Assembly: GCA_900543455.1 (NCBI GenBank) | Contig: UQRR01000049.1 | Span: forward strand, 1-15,687 | Source: an uncultured Dialister sp. | Lineage (GTDB): Bacteria > Bacillota > Negativicutes > Veillonellales > Dialisteraceae | Reading direction: 5' to 3' | Length of the DNA stretch: 15,687 bases | In this document: positions 1-7,737 of the stretch, piece by piece | Layout of the letters: every line of letters starts with the position of its first letter | Position numbering within the stretch: the first letter of the stretch is position 1 | Program-made: the position numbers and the translations under genes | The notes under the pieces: model-generated | What the model was told of the DNA's origin: nothing | Seen by the model: the letters and a program-made list of their open reading frames with translations, nothing else | Database searches by the model: none

Positions 1-82
1 GGTCACTCCTATGAGAGCTGCAAGTCCCCCGCGGCAGATTGAACGCGAAAATGAGATGATCGTTATTTCACATCGCCCTTTT

Positions 83-105
83 CTTTTGCTTTTCGCAAAA
101 GTTTT
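83..105 (+). terminator. Hairpin with short T-run, possible terminator of an upstream gene
   Basis: CTTTTGC (83-89) and GCAAAAG (95-101) form a perfect 7-bp stem with a 5-nt loop, followed by four T residues. The stem is A/T-rich and the T-run is short, so it could be a weak terminator of a gene lying left of the window or simply a leader hairpin of feoB. No convincing feoB promoter was found in 1-259. Confidence 0.3.
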
Positions 106-150
106 AGAACGTTTTACGAACGTGAGAGGAAAAACGTGGTAACATAGGGG

Positions 151-182
151 TGACTGGTGACTGGTGACTGGTGACTGGTGAG
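151..182 (+). repeat. Heptamer array (TGACTGG), about 4.5 units
   Basis: Four and a half exact tandem copies of TGACTGG lie in the leader upstream of feoB. This is the most homogeneous array of the heptamer family found throughout the window. The fragment AGTCACT-like at the very start of the window (2-8) suggests another array just outside it. The rest of 1-259 holds no recognisable gene. Confidence 0.9.
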
Positions 183-259
183 AGCAGCCCTGTCCTTAAA
201 CTACTCTTCTGAACCTACTCCCCTTTTTCTATCCTCTTTCTACAAGGAGATTCTATACA

Positions 260-2620
260 ATGACACTTGACGAATTACAAATCGGCCAGTCGGCCACGCT
301 CACGACCGTCGGCGGAGAGGGCGCGCTTAGACAGCATTTTCTGGACATGGGCCTCATTCCGGGAGAAGAGGTGACGCTGGTGCGCTTCGCGCCTTTGGGC
401 GATCCCATGGAGCTCATGGTGCAGGGCTATGAGCTGACACTCCGAAAAGATGATGCGCGAAAGATCGAAGTGACGAATGCGCATGAGGCAGCGGCGAAAG
501 CAGGAAAGCAGCTGCGCCCGGAAGCATCTCGGTATCTTCATCCCGGTCTCGGTGAGCCGGGCAAGTATCATGAAGAGTCGAAGTACTCAGAGGTCAAGCC
601 GATCGAAGGCAGACTGACTTTTGCGCTCGTCGGCAATCAGAACTGCGGCAAGACGACGCTCTTCAACCAGCTGACAGGCTCCAACCAGCATGTCGGCAAT
701 TTTCCCGGGGTCACGGTGGATCAGAAGACGGGCGTGATTCGCGGCTATCCGGAGGCAGAGGTAGTGGATCTGCCGGGGATTTATTCCCTCTCTCCGTATA
801 CGAGCGAGGAAATCGTCTCTCGAGAATTTATCCTCAAACAAAAGCCGACGGGCATCATCAATATCGTGGATGCGACGAATCTCACGCGCAATCTTTATCT
901 CACCATGCAGCTGATGGAGCTTGATATACCGATGGTGCTTGCGATCAATATGATGGATGAAATGGAAAGCAACGGCGGCTCGATTCTGATCAATGAGATG
1001 GAGCGTCTCTTGCAGATCCCGGTCGTACCGATTTCCGCTGTCAAGAATCAAGGCGTGGGCGAGCTCGTGAAGCATGCGATCCATGTCGCACGCTATCAGG
1101 AGAAACCGGGCATCACGGATTTCTGCGACAAGAATGACCATCATGGGGCTCTCCACCGCGCCCTGCATGGCATCATGCATCTCATCGAGGACCATGCGAA
1201 AGCGGCTGGCATCCCGCTGCGCTTTGCGGCCTCCAAACTGGTCGAGGGCGATCCTCTCGTGGAGCAGGCGCTCGCTCTGGAGGCGAATGAGAAAGAGCTT
1301 TTGCGGCACATTCTCGCGCAGCTCGAAGAAGAGCGCGGCCTTGACTGCGCGGCTGCGATGGCGGATATGCGCTTCCTCTTCATCCGCCGCCTCTGTGAAC
1401 GGACGGTGGTGAAGCCGCAAGAAAGCAAAGAGCATGCGCGCAGCCAGAAAATCGACCGCATTCTCACGGGAAAGTATACGGCCATCCCGATTTTCGTCCT
1501 CATCATGGGACTGGTCTTCTTCCTCACCTTCAATGTCATCGGTGCTTTCCTGCAGGACGCTTTGGCAGATGGCATCGATCAGGTGACAGAGTGGGTGGGT
1601 GCATGGCTCACGGCAGAGGCGGTGAATCCCGCCATCCGCTCGCTGGTGGTGGATGCCATTTTCCAAGGCGTCGGCAGCGTCCTTTCCTTCGTTCCGGTGA
1701 TCGCCGTCCTGTTTTTCTTCCTGTCTCTTTTGGAAGACGGGGGCTATATGGCGCGTATCGCCTTCGTCATGGATAAGCTGCTCAGAAAGCTGGGGCTCTC
1801 CGGACGCAGCATCGTGCCGCTTCTTGTCGGCTTTGGCTGCACGGTTCCCGCTGTCATGGCGACGCGGACGCTGCCCTCGGAGCGTGACCGCCGCATGACT
1901 ATCATGCTTATCTCCTTCATGAGCTGCTCGGCCAAGGTGCCGATCTATGCCTTCTTCACAGCGGCCTTCTTCCCGCGAAATGGGGCGCTCGTCATGACAG
2001 GGCTCTATCTCTTCGGCATCGGGATGGCGATCCTGACCGCCCTCCTTTTCAAGCACACTCTTTTCAAGGGGGAACCGGTGCCCTTTGTCATGGAGCTTCC
2101 GAATTACCGCATGCCCGGTATGAAAAATGTCCTGCGACTTATGTGGGATAAGGCCAGAGATTTCCTCGAGCGTGCATTCACGGTCATCTTCGTCGGCACC
2201 ATCATCATCTGGTTTCTGCAGAACTTTGATGTCCGTCTCAATATGGCAGCGGATTCCCAAGACAGTATCCTCGCCTTCCTTGCCGGCGCTGTCGCGCCTC
2301 TCTTTGCGCCGCTCGGGCTTGCAGACTGGAAGCTTTCTACGGCGCTCATCTCCGGATTCATGGCCAAGGAGAGTGTCGTCTCTACCCTGACGGTCCTCTA
2401 TGGGACGGAGGGAACTCTCTCTTCGCTTCTGACACCGGGCATGGCGCTCACCTTCCTGACCTTTTGCCTGCTCTACACGCCCTGTATCGCGGCGATCACC
2501 TCTGTCAAGCGGGAGAATGGGACGGGATGGGCTGTGGGGATGATTGCCTTCCAGTGTGTCATCGCCTGGCTCGCCGCCTTCGCGGTGCATCTCATACTGT
2601 CTGCATTGGGTGTGGCATAA
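260..2620 (+). CDS. feoB: FeoA-FeoB fusion ferrous iron transport protein
   Basis: GTP-driven importer of Fe(II) across the inner membrane. Seen: residues 1-75 form a complete FeoA-like SH3 domain (opening LDELQIGQSATLTTVGGEG). This is followed by the FeoB G domain with the P-loop GNQNCGKTT (125-133), GVTVDQKTG (150-158), DLPG (170-173) and NMMD (230-233). A helical linker precedes a C-terminal membrane domain from about residue 405 to 786. That domain carries the conserved gate motifs GFGCTVP (524-530) and, further on, SGFMAKESVVSTL. At 786 residues it is full length for a FeoA+FeoB fusion; many bacteria encode FeoA separately. The start is supported by AAGGAG at 244-249. It appears to be a single-gene unit closed by the terminator at 2635-2692. 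Iron/Fur control is likely for the family; only a weak Fur-like sequence is seen near 47-70. Confidence 0.96.
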   Translation: MTLDELQIGQSATLTTVGGEGALRQHFLDMGLIPGEEVTLVRFAPLGDPMELMVQGYELTLRKDDARKIEVTNAHEAAAKAGKQLRPEASRYLHPGLGEPGKYHEESKYSEVKPIEGRLTFALVGNQNCGKTTLFNQLTGSNQHVGNFPGVTVDQKTGVIRGYPEAEVVDLPGIYSLSPYTSEEIVSREFILKQKPTGIINIVDATNLTRNLYLTMQLMELDIPMVLAINMMDEMESNGGSILINEMERLLQIPVVPISAVKNQGVGELVKHAIHVARYQEKPGITDFCDKNDHHGALHRALHGIMHLIEDHAKAAGIPLRFAASKLVEGDPLVEQALALEANEKELLRHILAQLEEERGLDCAAAMADMRFLFIRRLCERTVVKPQESKEHARSQKIDRILTGKYTAIPIFVLIMGLVFFLTFNVIGAFLQDALADGIDQVTEWVGAWLTAEAVNPAIRSLVVDAIFQGVGSVLSFVPVIAVLFFFLSLLEDGGYMARIAFVMDKLLRKLGLSGRSIVPLLVGFGCTVPAVMATRTLPSERDRRMTIMLISFMSCSAKVPIYAFFTAAFFPRNGALVMTGLYLFGIGMAILTALLFKHTLFKGEPVPFVMELPNYRMPGMKNVLRLMWDKARDFLERAFTVIFVGTIIIWFLQNFDVRLNMAADSQDSILAFLAGAVAPLFAPLGLADWKLSTALISGFMAKESVVSTLTVLYGTEGTLSSLLTPGMALTFLTFCLLYTPCIAAITSVKRENGTGWAVGMIAFQCVIAWLAAFAVHLILSALGVA

Positions 2621-2634
2621 GGACAAGAAAATAC

Positions 2635-2692
2635 AAACTTTCATACGAGACTTTTGCGGATACGGGCAAAGAGTCACGTATGAAAGTTTTTT
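2635..2692 (+). terminator. Rho-independent terminator after feoB
   Basis: A perfect 13-bp inverted repeat, AAACTTTCATACG (2635-2647) and CGTATGAAAGTTT (2677-2689), runs straight into a T-run ending at 2692. The 29-nt loop has a second partial stem (GACTTTTGC with GCAAAGAGTC), giving one long hairpin. Confidence 0.85.
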
Positions 2693-2720
2693 GCTTTTCT
2701 ATGCGAAGAATCGTTTTGTA

Positions 2721-2750
2721 TTGACGGCTTTTCTTTTTGGGTGCTATGAT
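2721..2750 (+). promoter_or_regulatory. Sigma-A-type promoter of the efflux genes
   Basis: TTGACG (-35, 2721-2726) and TATGAT (-10, 2745-2750) are separated by 18 bp. Transcription should begin near 2757, giving a short leader before the adaptor gene at 2780. No obvious operator palindrome and no regulator gene are next to it. Confidence 0.75.
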
Positions 2751-2779
2751 GAGAAAAACGTGAAGAAAAGGAGACTCTT

Positions 2780-3952
2780 ATGATTCAAAAACTATGGAAG
2801 AAGAAAGCGCTGCTCGCCCTATTCCTGTGTGTGGGGGCGTCGGGGCTGATGGCAGGATGCGGACAGACCGCGCCGAAGGCGAGTGCGGTAGCTGTGAAGA
2901 CGCTCCCTGTGCAGAAGAAAGATGTCGCCGTCTCAAAGCAGTATGCAGGACAGGTAAAGGCACTCGATGCTGTCTCGATCAAGCCGAAGGTGTCGGGGAC
3001 GATCGTGGAGAAGTATATCCAGAGCGGGCAGTTTGTCGAAAAAGGACAACCGCTCTACAAGATCGATGACCGCCAGTACTCGACAGAGGTGCTCTCCGCG
3101 GAGTCCAATGTGGATAAAGCCCTGACGACACTGAACAATTCGAGGATCGATCTCAATCGCTATGAGAAGCTCGCAGAGACAGGGGCGATCTCGGAGCAGA
3201 CGCTGACGACGCAGCGAGCGACGGTTGCGACGAATGAGTCGAATTATCGGAACATGCAGTCGCTCCTGCAGAAGGCACAGGAGAATCTGGATGATACCAT
3301 CATCCGTTCACCGATTTCCGGCAAGCTCTGTGTGAATGAGATGTCGCCGGGGAGCTTTGTGACGACGGGAAATACGGAGCTGGTCTCTGTCGGCTCCGTG
3401 AATCCGATTGCCGTGCAGTTCTCCGTCTCTGAAAATGAGCTTTTGAATTTCAAGCAGGCTGTGATGGAGAATCAGCAAGACGCGCTGCCGCCCGATCAAA
3501 TGGTCCCCCAGGCGACGCTCACCCTGAGCAATGGCATGAAGCTTTCGGAAGTCTCGAAAAACTATGTGATGGATCGCGAAGTCTCGCAGAGTACGGGGAC
3601 GATCACGATGAAAGCGATTTTTGAAAATACGGAGCATGTCCTCCTGCCGGGGATGTTCGCTCGCGTGACGCTGACCAGTCCCCTGCAGCAGGATGTACTC
3701 CTCGTGCCGGAGCGTGCGGTGCAGCAGGTCCTGGATAAGTCCTTCGTCATCGTGTGCGGCGATAACAATCAGTCCGTCTCGAAGATCGTGACGCTCGGTG
3801 ATAAGGTGGGCAGCTACTACATCGTGAAGAAGGGGCTCACCGAAAAGGATGTTGTCGTCGTCGAAGGCCTGACGAATCTGAAGGAGGGCCAGACGCTGAA
3901 TCCGACGGCTGCTACGGCGGAAGAATTGGGATTGTCAATGAAAGATGAATGA
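2780..3952 (+). CDS. RND efflux periplasmic adaptor (membrane fusion) lipoprotein, AcrA/MexA type
   Basis: The periplasmic subunit that joins an RND pump to an outer-membrane channel. Seen: a positively charged start and hydrophobic signal (1-26) end in a lipobox MAGC with the lipid-attachment Cys27. A lipoyl/HlyD-type first half covers about 55-98 (VSIKPKVSGTIVEKYIQSGQ). An alpha-hairpin region about 100-170 is rich in Leu, Asn and Gln. The second lipoyl half (IIRSPISGKL, about 174-183) is followed by beta-barrel and membrane-proximal domains to residue 390. This is the usual family length. AAAAGGAG at 2766-2773 supports the start. The pump gene follows on the same strand after 459 bp of repeats. 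No outer-membrane TolC-like gene is in the window, so the channel must come from elsewhere. Substrates cannot be told from sequence. Confidence 0.92.
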   Translation: MIQKLWKKKALLALFLCVGASGLMAGCGQTAPKASAVAVKTLPVQKKDVAVSKQYAGQVKALDAVSIKPKVSGTIVEKYIQSGQFVEKGQPLYKIDDRQYSTEVLSAESNVDKALTTLNNSRIDLNRYEKLAETGAISEQTLTTQRATVATNESNYRNMQSLLQKAQENLDDTIIRSPISGKLCVNEMSPGSFVTTGNTELVSVGSVNPIAVQFSVSENELLNFKQAVMENQQDALPPDQMVPQATLTLSNGMKLSEVSKNYVMDREVSQSTGTITMKAIFENTEHVLLPGMFARVTLTSPLQQDVLLVPERAVQQVLDKSFVIVCGDNNQSVSKIVTLGDKVGSYYIVKKGLTEKDVVVVEGLTNLKEGQTLNPTAATAEELGLSMKDE

Positions 3953-3989
3953 GGATTGGCGGCGATGGCGTTCTCATATGGGTTTAAAT

Positions 3990-4024
3990 GGGTTCAGGGT
4001 TCAGGTTGATGGGTTCAGGGTTGT
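3990..4024 (+). repeat. Heptamer array (GGGTTCA type), 5 units
   Basis: In-register units GGGTTCA, GGGTTCA, GGTTGAT, GGGTTCA, GGGTTGT. A further GGGTTTA lies at 3980-3986, separated by 3 bp. This unit is the complement-strand form of the TGAACCC arrays found upstream of other genes. Confidence 0.85.
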
Positions 4025-4025
4025 G

Positions 4026-4068
4026 GTGGCAGCTTCGCTGCAAAATATATCTGCGGCGAAGCCGCCAC
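4026..4068. repeat. REP-like hairpin, 16-bp arms
   Basis: Arms 4026-4041 (GTGGCAGCTTCGCTGC) and 4053-4068 (GCGGCGAAGCCGCCAC) pair over 16 positions with one mismatch and one G-T wobble around an 11-nt AT-rich loop. The right arm is the GCGGCGAAGCCGCC core of the REP-like family in this window. Confidence 0.8.
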
Positions 4069-4097
4069 ACGAGCTACGTTTGAAAGCAGGTATGAGT

Positions 4098-4153
4098 GGC
4101 TAGGGATTAGGGACTGGGAGCCGCAAGTGACTGGTGACTAGTGACTGGTGACT
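4098..4153 (+). repeat. Drifting heptamer array, 8 units
   Basis: Units in register: GGCTAGG, GATTAGG, GACTGGG, AGCCGCA, AGTGACT, GGTGACT, AGTGACT, GGTGACT. The GC-rich fourth unit keeps the register and corresponds to AGCCTCG at 10379 and AGCGCCG at 11950 in the related arrays. Confidence 0.85.
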
Positions 4154-4162
4154 AAATACCAC

Positions 4163-4205
4163 CTTCGGGCATCGCCCCATATATATTCGCGGCGAAGCCG
4201 CCACC
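4163..4205 (+). repeat. REP-like element, + orientation
   Basis: Contains GGGC-ATC-GCCC (4167-4177) and GCGGC-GAA-GCCGC (4189-4201), two hairpins with 3-nt loops, linked by an AT-rich stretch. It immediately follows a heptamer array, as do the copies at 8183 and 10418. Confidence 0.8.
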
Positions 4206-4212
4206 TTCATTT

Positions 4213-4240
4213 CTAATTCCTAATTCCTAATTCCTCATTC
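4213..4240 (+). repeat. Heptamer array (CTAATTC), 4 units
   Basis: CTAATTC three times then CTCATTC, in register. Its reverse complement (GAATTAG/GAATGAG) matches the GAGGAAT array after trpD. Confidence 0.8.
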
Positions 4241-4290
4241 GCGCAAAGCTTTCATTCATAATCAGTGGACGGAGCCGCCCCACGAGCTAA

Positions 4291-4395
4291 CCCCGAACCC
4301 TGAACCCCGAACCCTGAACCCTGAACCCTAATCCCTAGTCCCTAGTCCCTAGTCCCTAGCTACTAGTCCCCAGTCCCCAGTCCCAAGTCACTATA
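4291..4395 (+). repeat. Drifting heptamer array, 15 units in one register
   Basis: Units: CCCCGAA, CCCTGAA, CCCCGAA, CCCTGAA, CCCTGAA, CCCTAAT, CCCTAGT (x3), CCCTAGC, TACTAGT, CCCCAGT (x2), CCCAAGT, CACTATA. The unit sequence changes in steps from CCCTGAA to CCCTAGT to CCCCAGT, yet no base is gained or lost over 105 bp. It ends 5 bp before the GGAG ribosome site of the pump gene. Confidence 0.9.
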
Positions 4396-4411
4396 CAAAC
4401 GGAGTTACCTT

Positions 4412-7400
4412 ATGTCAAAATTCTTTATCCGGCGGCCGATCTTTGCGATCGTGGTCTCGCTGATCATTGTGCTTCTCGGGCTGATCTCTCTGGTCAGTCT
4501 GCCGATCGCGCAGTATCCGCAGATCTCACCGCCGACCATCAATCTGTCAGCCAACTATACGGGCGCGAATGCGGAGACGGTGAATCAGACTGTCGCGCAG
4601 GTGCTCGAGAATCAGCTGAACGGTATCGAAGGCATGGACTATATGTCTTCGACTTCTTCGAATAACGGCAGCTACAGCCTGTCGATCGTTTTCGATCTCG
4701 ACACGGATGGCAATACGGCCTCTGTCAATGTACAGAATACGGCGAATCTCGCGAAGAACGGGCTGCCGAGCGAGGTGCAGCAGACGGGGCTGTCCGTACG
4801 CAAGTCCTCCGGTGATATGGCCCTCATGGTGAATCTGTATTCACCAAACAACACGTATGACACTGCGTTTCTGAAAAACTATGCAGATATTTACCTCTTG
4901 GACAAGCTGAAGCGTGTCTCGGGGGTCGGCAACGTGAATGCCTTCGGCTCGACGTATGCGATGCGCGTGTGGCTGAATCCGGACAAGCTCGCGGAGCGCG
5001 GGCTCACGGTCTCGGACGTGACGAGCGCTATCAAGGAGCAGAATCAGGCGGCTCCGGCGGGCACGGTCGGCGCACCGCCCACGCCGAAAAATCAGGAGAA
5101 GCAGTACAGTGCGAAGGTGGAGGGCCGTTTGTCTACGCCGGAGCAGTTCGGGAATATCATCATCAAGTCGGGAAGCGATGGCCAATTCGTCCGTCTGCGC
5201 GATGTGGCAGAGGTGGAAACAGGCGCGCAGAGCTCCTCGGCGGACTCGAAGCTCGACGGCAAGACAGGGGTCGGCTTTGGCGTGCAGCTGACGAGTGATG
5301 CGAATACGCTCGAATCGGTCACGGCGGTGAAGAAGATCCTCGCTGAGGCGAAGAATGATTTCCCGCCGGATCTGGAGTACAAGATCGTCGTCGATAACAC
5401 GGCTTTTATCAATGCATCGATTTCCGAAGTGGTCGATACCTTCATCGAAGCACTGCTCCTTGTCGTTCTGGTCGTCTTTGTATTTCTGCAGAAATGGCGC
5501 ACGACCCTTATCCCGATCCTTGCGGTGCCTGTCTCCATCATCGGTACGTTTGCGACCTTCGTCGTGCTCGGCTTCACCATCAATACGCTGACGCTTTTTG
5601 CGCTGGTGCTTGCCATCGGCATGGTCGTCGATGATGCGATCGTTGTCATCGAAAACGTAGAGGAGCATATGGCTAAAGACCATATGCCGGTGAAGGAGTC
5701 CACAGAAAAGGCGATGGATGAGGTGCAGGGACCGATCATCGCGACGACCGCGGTGCTGGCTGCCATTTTCGTCCCGGTCGCTTTCCTCGGCGGGACGATG
5801 GGAGTCCTCTACAAGCAGTTTGCGATCACCATCACGGTATCCGTGGCGATTTCTGCCCTGGTCGCACTGACTTTGACACCGGCGCTCTGCGGGATGCTCC
5901 TCAAGGCGGACGATACCGCCGTCTCGAAGGGCGTGATCGGACGCTTCTTTGACAGATTCAACAGCGCTTTTGATGCGGTGCGTGATGCGTACACGGGGAA
6001 AGTCGGCTGGATGATTTCCCATCTGAAGTATGCGGTCTGTTTCCTCGTGATCGTGGTGGGGCTCATGGGGCTTTTCTACAAGCTCGTCCCTTCGACTTTT
6101 GTGCCGAATGAAGACCAGGGCATGTTCATCGCTTCGGTCACGATGCCGGAAGGCACTTCGATGAACCAGACGGTCAAGGTCGTCGATGCGGTCGCTAAGG
6201 AAACAAAGACCCTCCCCGGCGTCGATGCCGTCATGACGAATACCTCGGCAGGTTCGGCGAATCTTTTCGTCCGCCTCAAGGACTGGGACGAACGCACCGG
6301 CAAGGATGAAAGTCTCTCAGCGATCCTTTCCGCTTTCAATCAGAAAATCGGAGGGGCGCATCCGGAGGCGCAGGTCATGGCTTTCGGTCCCTCTGCGCTG
6401 CCGGGCCTCGGCATGGAAGGCGGATGGGCGATGCAGGTGCAGGACAATACGGGCCTCTCTGATGAGGAGCTGGGAAATCTGGCGTCCAAGATCGTGGCTG
6501 CGGCGAACCAGCGTCCGGAGCTTTCTGCCGTTCGCAGCAATTTCAAAGCCAATACCCCGAGCTACGAGTATCAGGTGGATCGCGAGAAGGTCAAGAGCCT
6601 TGGCATCCAGCTCTCCGATGTTTTCACCGCGCTGCAGGTGAATTTCGGCGGCACGCAGGTGAATGATTTCAACCAGTTCGGACGCTCGTACAAGGTCATG
6701 CTGCAGGCTGATACCCGCTACCGCTCGGAAGCGGACAGCTTGAAATTTATTTCCGTCAGATCCCAAGCGGGCGACATGATCCCGCTCGATACCATCCTGA
6801 CGAAGTCCATCACGACCGGCCCGTCCTCCATCAGCCGTTTCAATGGCGTGCGCTCCATCTCCATCCAAGGCAGCGCAGGGAGCGGCTACAGCTCCGGCGA
6901 AGCCATGGCAGCAGCCGAAGCGGTCGTGAAGGAAATCGCTCCGGCGGGGACCACCATCGAGTGGTCCGGACAGAGCCGCGAAGAACAGAAGTCGGGCTCG
7001 TCTACGATGAAAGTCTTAGGACTGGCGCTGGTCTTTGCGTTCCTCTGCCTCGCGGCACTCTACGAGAGCTGGTCCGTGCCGCTCGCCGTCCTCTTCACGG
7101 TGCCGACGGGCATCTTCGGCGCGGTCTTCTCGGAGTATGTCGTGAACAAGCTCGCCGCCCTCCTCGGCTCGACGAGCGACGGCTACCAGAACAGCGTCTA
7201 CATGCAGATCGGCATCATCATGATCATCGGTCTCGCGGCGAAGAATGCCATCCTCATCGTGGAATTTGCAAAGGAACGTGTCGATCATGGGATGGATCCG
7301 GTAGACGCCGTCCTTGAAGCGGCGAAGCTCCGTTTCCGCCCGATCCTCATGACAGCCTTCACCTCCATCATCGGCTGCCTCCCGCTCGCGCTGGCGACCG

Positions 7401-7555
7401 GCGCCGGTGCAGCCGCTCGCTGCGGCATGGGCGTCGCTGTCGTGGGCGGCATGTGCTTCGCGACCCTCTTCGGCGTCTTCCTCATCCCGTGCTTCTACCT
7501 CGTGACGATGATTATCGCGCGGAGTATGGGGCGGATGGCAAAGGGTCGGGAATAG
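4412..7555 (+). CDS. RND multidrug efflux pump, AcrB/MexB (HAE1) family
   Basis: Inner-membrane proton/drug antiporter of a tripartite efflux system. Seen: 1047 residues, essentially the family length, beginning with the typical SKFFIRRPIFAIVVSLII first membrane helix. Two large periplasmic loops lie at about 30-335 and 560-865. The helix-4 motif GMVVDDAIVVIENVEE places the proton-relay acids at D407 and D408. GLAAKNAILIVEFAKE in helix 10 carries K944, the counterpart of AcrB K940. These ionisable residues are all kept, so the pump looks functional. GGAG at 4401-4404 supports the start. It follows the adaptor gene and probably shares its promoter at 2721, although 459 bp of hairpin-rich repeats lie between. 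Substrates are not predictable from sequence. Confidence 0.95.
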   Translation: MSKFFIRRPIFAIVVSLIIVLLGLISLVSLPIAQYPQISPPTINLSANYTGANAETVNQTVAQVLENQLNGIEGMDYMSSTSSNNGSYSLSIVFDLDTDGNTASVNVQNTANLAKNGLPSEVQQTGLSVRKSSGDMALMVNLYSPNNTYDTAFLKNYADIYLLDKLKRVSGVGNVNAFGSTYAMRVWLNPDKLAERGLTVSDVTSAIKEQNQAAPAGTVGAPPTPKNQEKQYSAKVEGRLSTPEQFGNIIIKSGSDGQFVRLRDVAEVETGAQSSSADSKLDGKTGVGFGVQLTSDANTLESVTAVKKILAEAKNDFPPDLEYKIVVDNTAFINASISEVVDTFIEALLLVVLVVFVFLQKWRTTLIPILAVPVSIIGTFATFVVLGFTINTLTLFALVLAIGMVVDDAIVVIENVEEHMAKDHMPVKESTEKAMDEVQGPIIATTAVLAAIFVPVAFLGGTMGVLYKQFAITITVSVAISALVALTLTPALCGMLLKADDTAVSKGVIGRFFDRFNSAFDAVRDAYTGKVGWMISHLKYAVCFLVIVVGLMGLFYKLVPSTFVPNEDQGMFIASVTMPEGTSMNQTVKVVDAVAKETKTLPGVDAVMTNTSAGSANLFVRLKDWDERTGKDESLSAILSAFNQKIGGAHPEAQVMAFGPSALPGLGMEGGWAMQVQDNTGLSDEELGNLASKIVAAANQRPELSAVRSNFKANTPSYEYQVDREKVKSLGIQLSDVFTALQVNFGGTQVNDFNQFGRSYKVMLQADTRYRSEADSLKFISVRSQAGDMIPLDTILTKSITTGPSSISRFNGVRSISIQGSAGSGYSSGEAMAAAEAVVKEIAPAGTTIEWSGQSREEQKSGSSTMKVLGLALVFAFLCLAALYESWSVPLAVLFTVPTGIFGAVFSEYVVNKLAALLGSTSDGYQNSVYMQIGIIMIIGLAAKNAILIVEFAKERVDHGMDPVDAVLEAAKLRFRPILMTAFTSIIGCLPLALATGAGAAARCGMGVAVVGGMCFATLFGVFLIPCFYLVTMIIARSMGRMAKGRE

Positions 7556-7591
7556 ATGGGGAGACTGAGAGACAGGGAGACGTCGGATGTC

Positions 7592-7633
7592 AGACATTAG
7601 ACATTAGACATTAGACATTAGACATTAGACATT
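7592..7633 (+). repeat. Heptamer array (AGACATT), 6 exact units
   Basis: Six perfect tandem AGACATT units after the pump gene. This is the only array with this unit in the window; its reverse complement AATGTCT resembles the CTAATTC/CCTAATC types only loosely. Confidence 0.9.
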
Positions 7634-7676
7634 GGAGGGCAGGCGTCAATTATCTGACACTTGCCCTCCGGTGTCT
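7627..7676. repeat. Long imperfect hairpin, 22-bp arms
   Basis: The arms 7627-7648 and 7655-7676 pair over 22 positions around a 6-nt loop (ATTATC), with a GGAGGGCA/TGCCCTCC core and several G-T wobbles. It overlaps the last heptamer of the AGACATT array. Similarity continues outward (GGAGAC.. on the left, GTCTCC on the right). There is no T-run, so it is not a standard terminator, but it may protect the 3' end of the pump mRNA. Confidence 0.65.
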
Positions 7677-7692
7677 GAAGTCTCCCCGTCTC

Positions 7693-7734
7693 CATCGGGC
7701 ATCGCCTGATATATTGCGGCGAAGCCGCCACCAC
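7693..7734 (+). repeat. REP-like element, + orientation
   Basis: Carries GGGC-ATC-GCC(T) followed by an AT stretch and GCGGC-GAA-GCCGC then CACCAC, as in the copy at 4163. A short heptamer array follows. Confidence 0.8.
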
Positions 7735-7737
7735 AAG

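Larger units (their letters stand above)
3953..4411. repeat. 459-bp composite repeat spacer between adaptor and pump genes
   Basis: No gene is seen here. In order it holds a GGGTTCA heptamer array, a long hairpin, a GTTTGAAAGC..GATGAGTGGCTAG-like lead-in, a second heptamer array, a REP-like element, a CTAATTC array, a non-tandem block with CATAATCAGTGGACG and AGCCGCCCCACGAGCTAACC, and a third array of 15 heptamers ending just before the pump's ribosome site. The same modules in the same order fill the trpC-trpB spacer at 10309-10624. Confidence 0.85.

Noticed and set aside
587..2677. Very long open frame (696 codons) on the minus strand opposite feoB
   Set aside because: The translation is rich in Arg, His, Asp and Glu with no recognisable domain, while the plus strand encodes a textbook FeoB. 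It is a shadow frame of GC-rich codon use.
4098..4395. Possible CRISPR array, because of many short repeats
   Set aside because: Units are 7 bp and directly adjacent with no unique spacers, and no cas genes are present.
4291..4395. Telomere-like repeat (CCCTAA-type) suggesting a linear replicon end
   Set aside because: The unit is 7 bp and changes along the array, similar arrays lie between ordinary genes throughout the window, and no hairpin telomere or resolvase is seen.
4841..6022. 393-codon minus-strand frame opposite the RND pump gene
   Set aside because: Low-complexity charged sequence antisense to a clearly conserved pump; no ribosome site or promoter.
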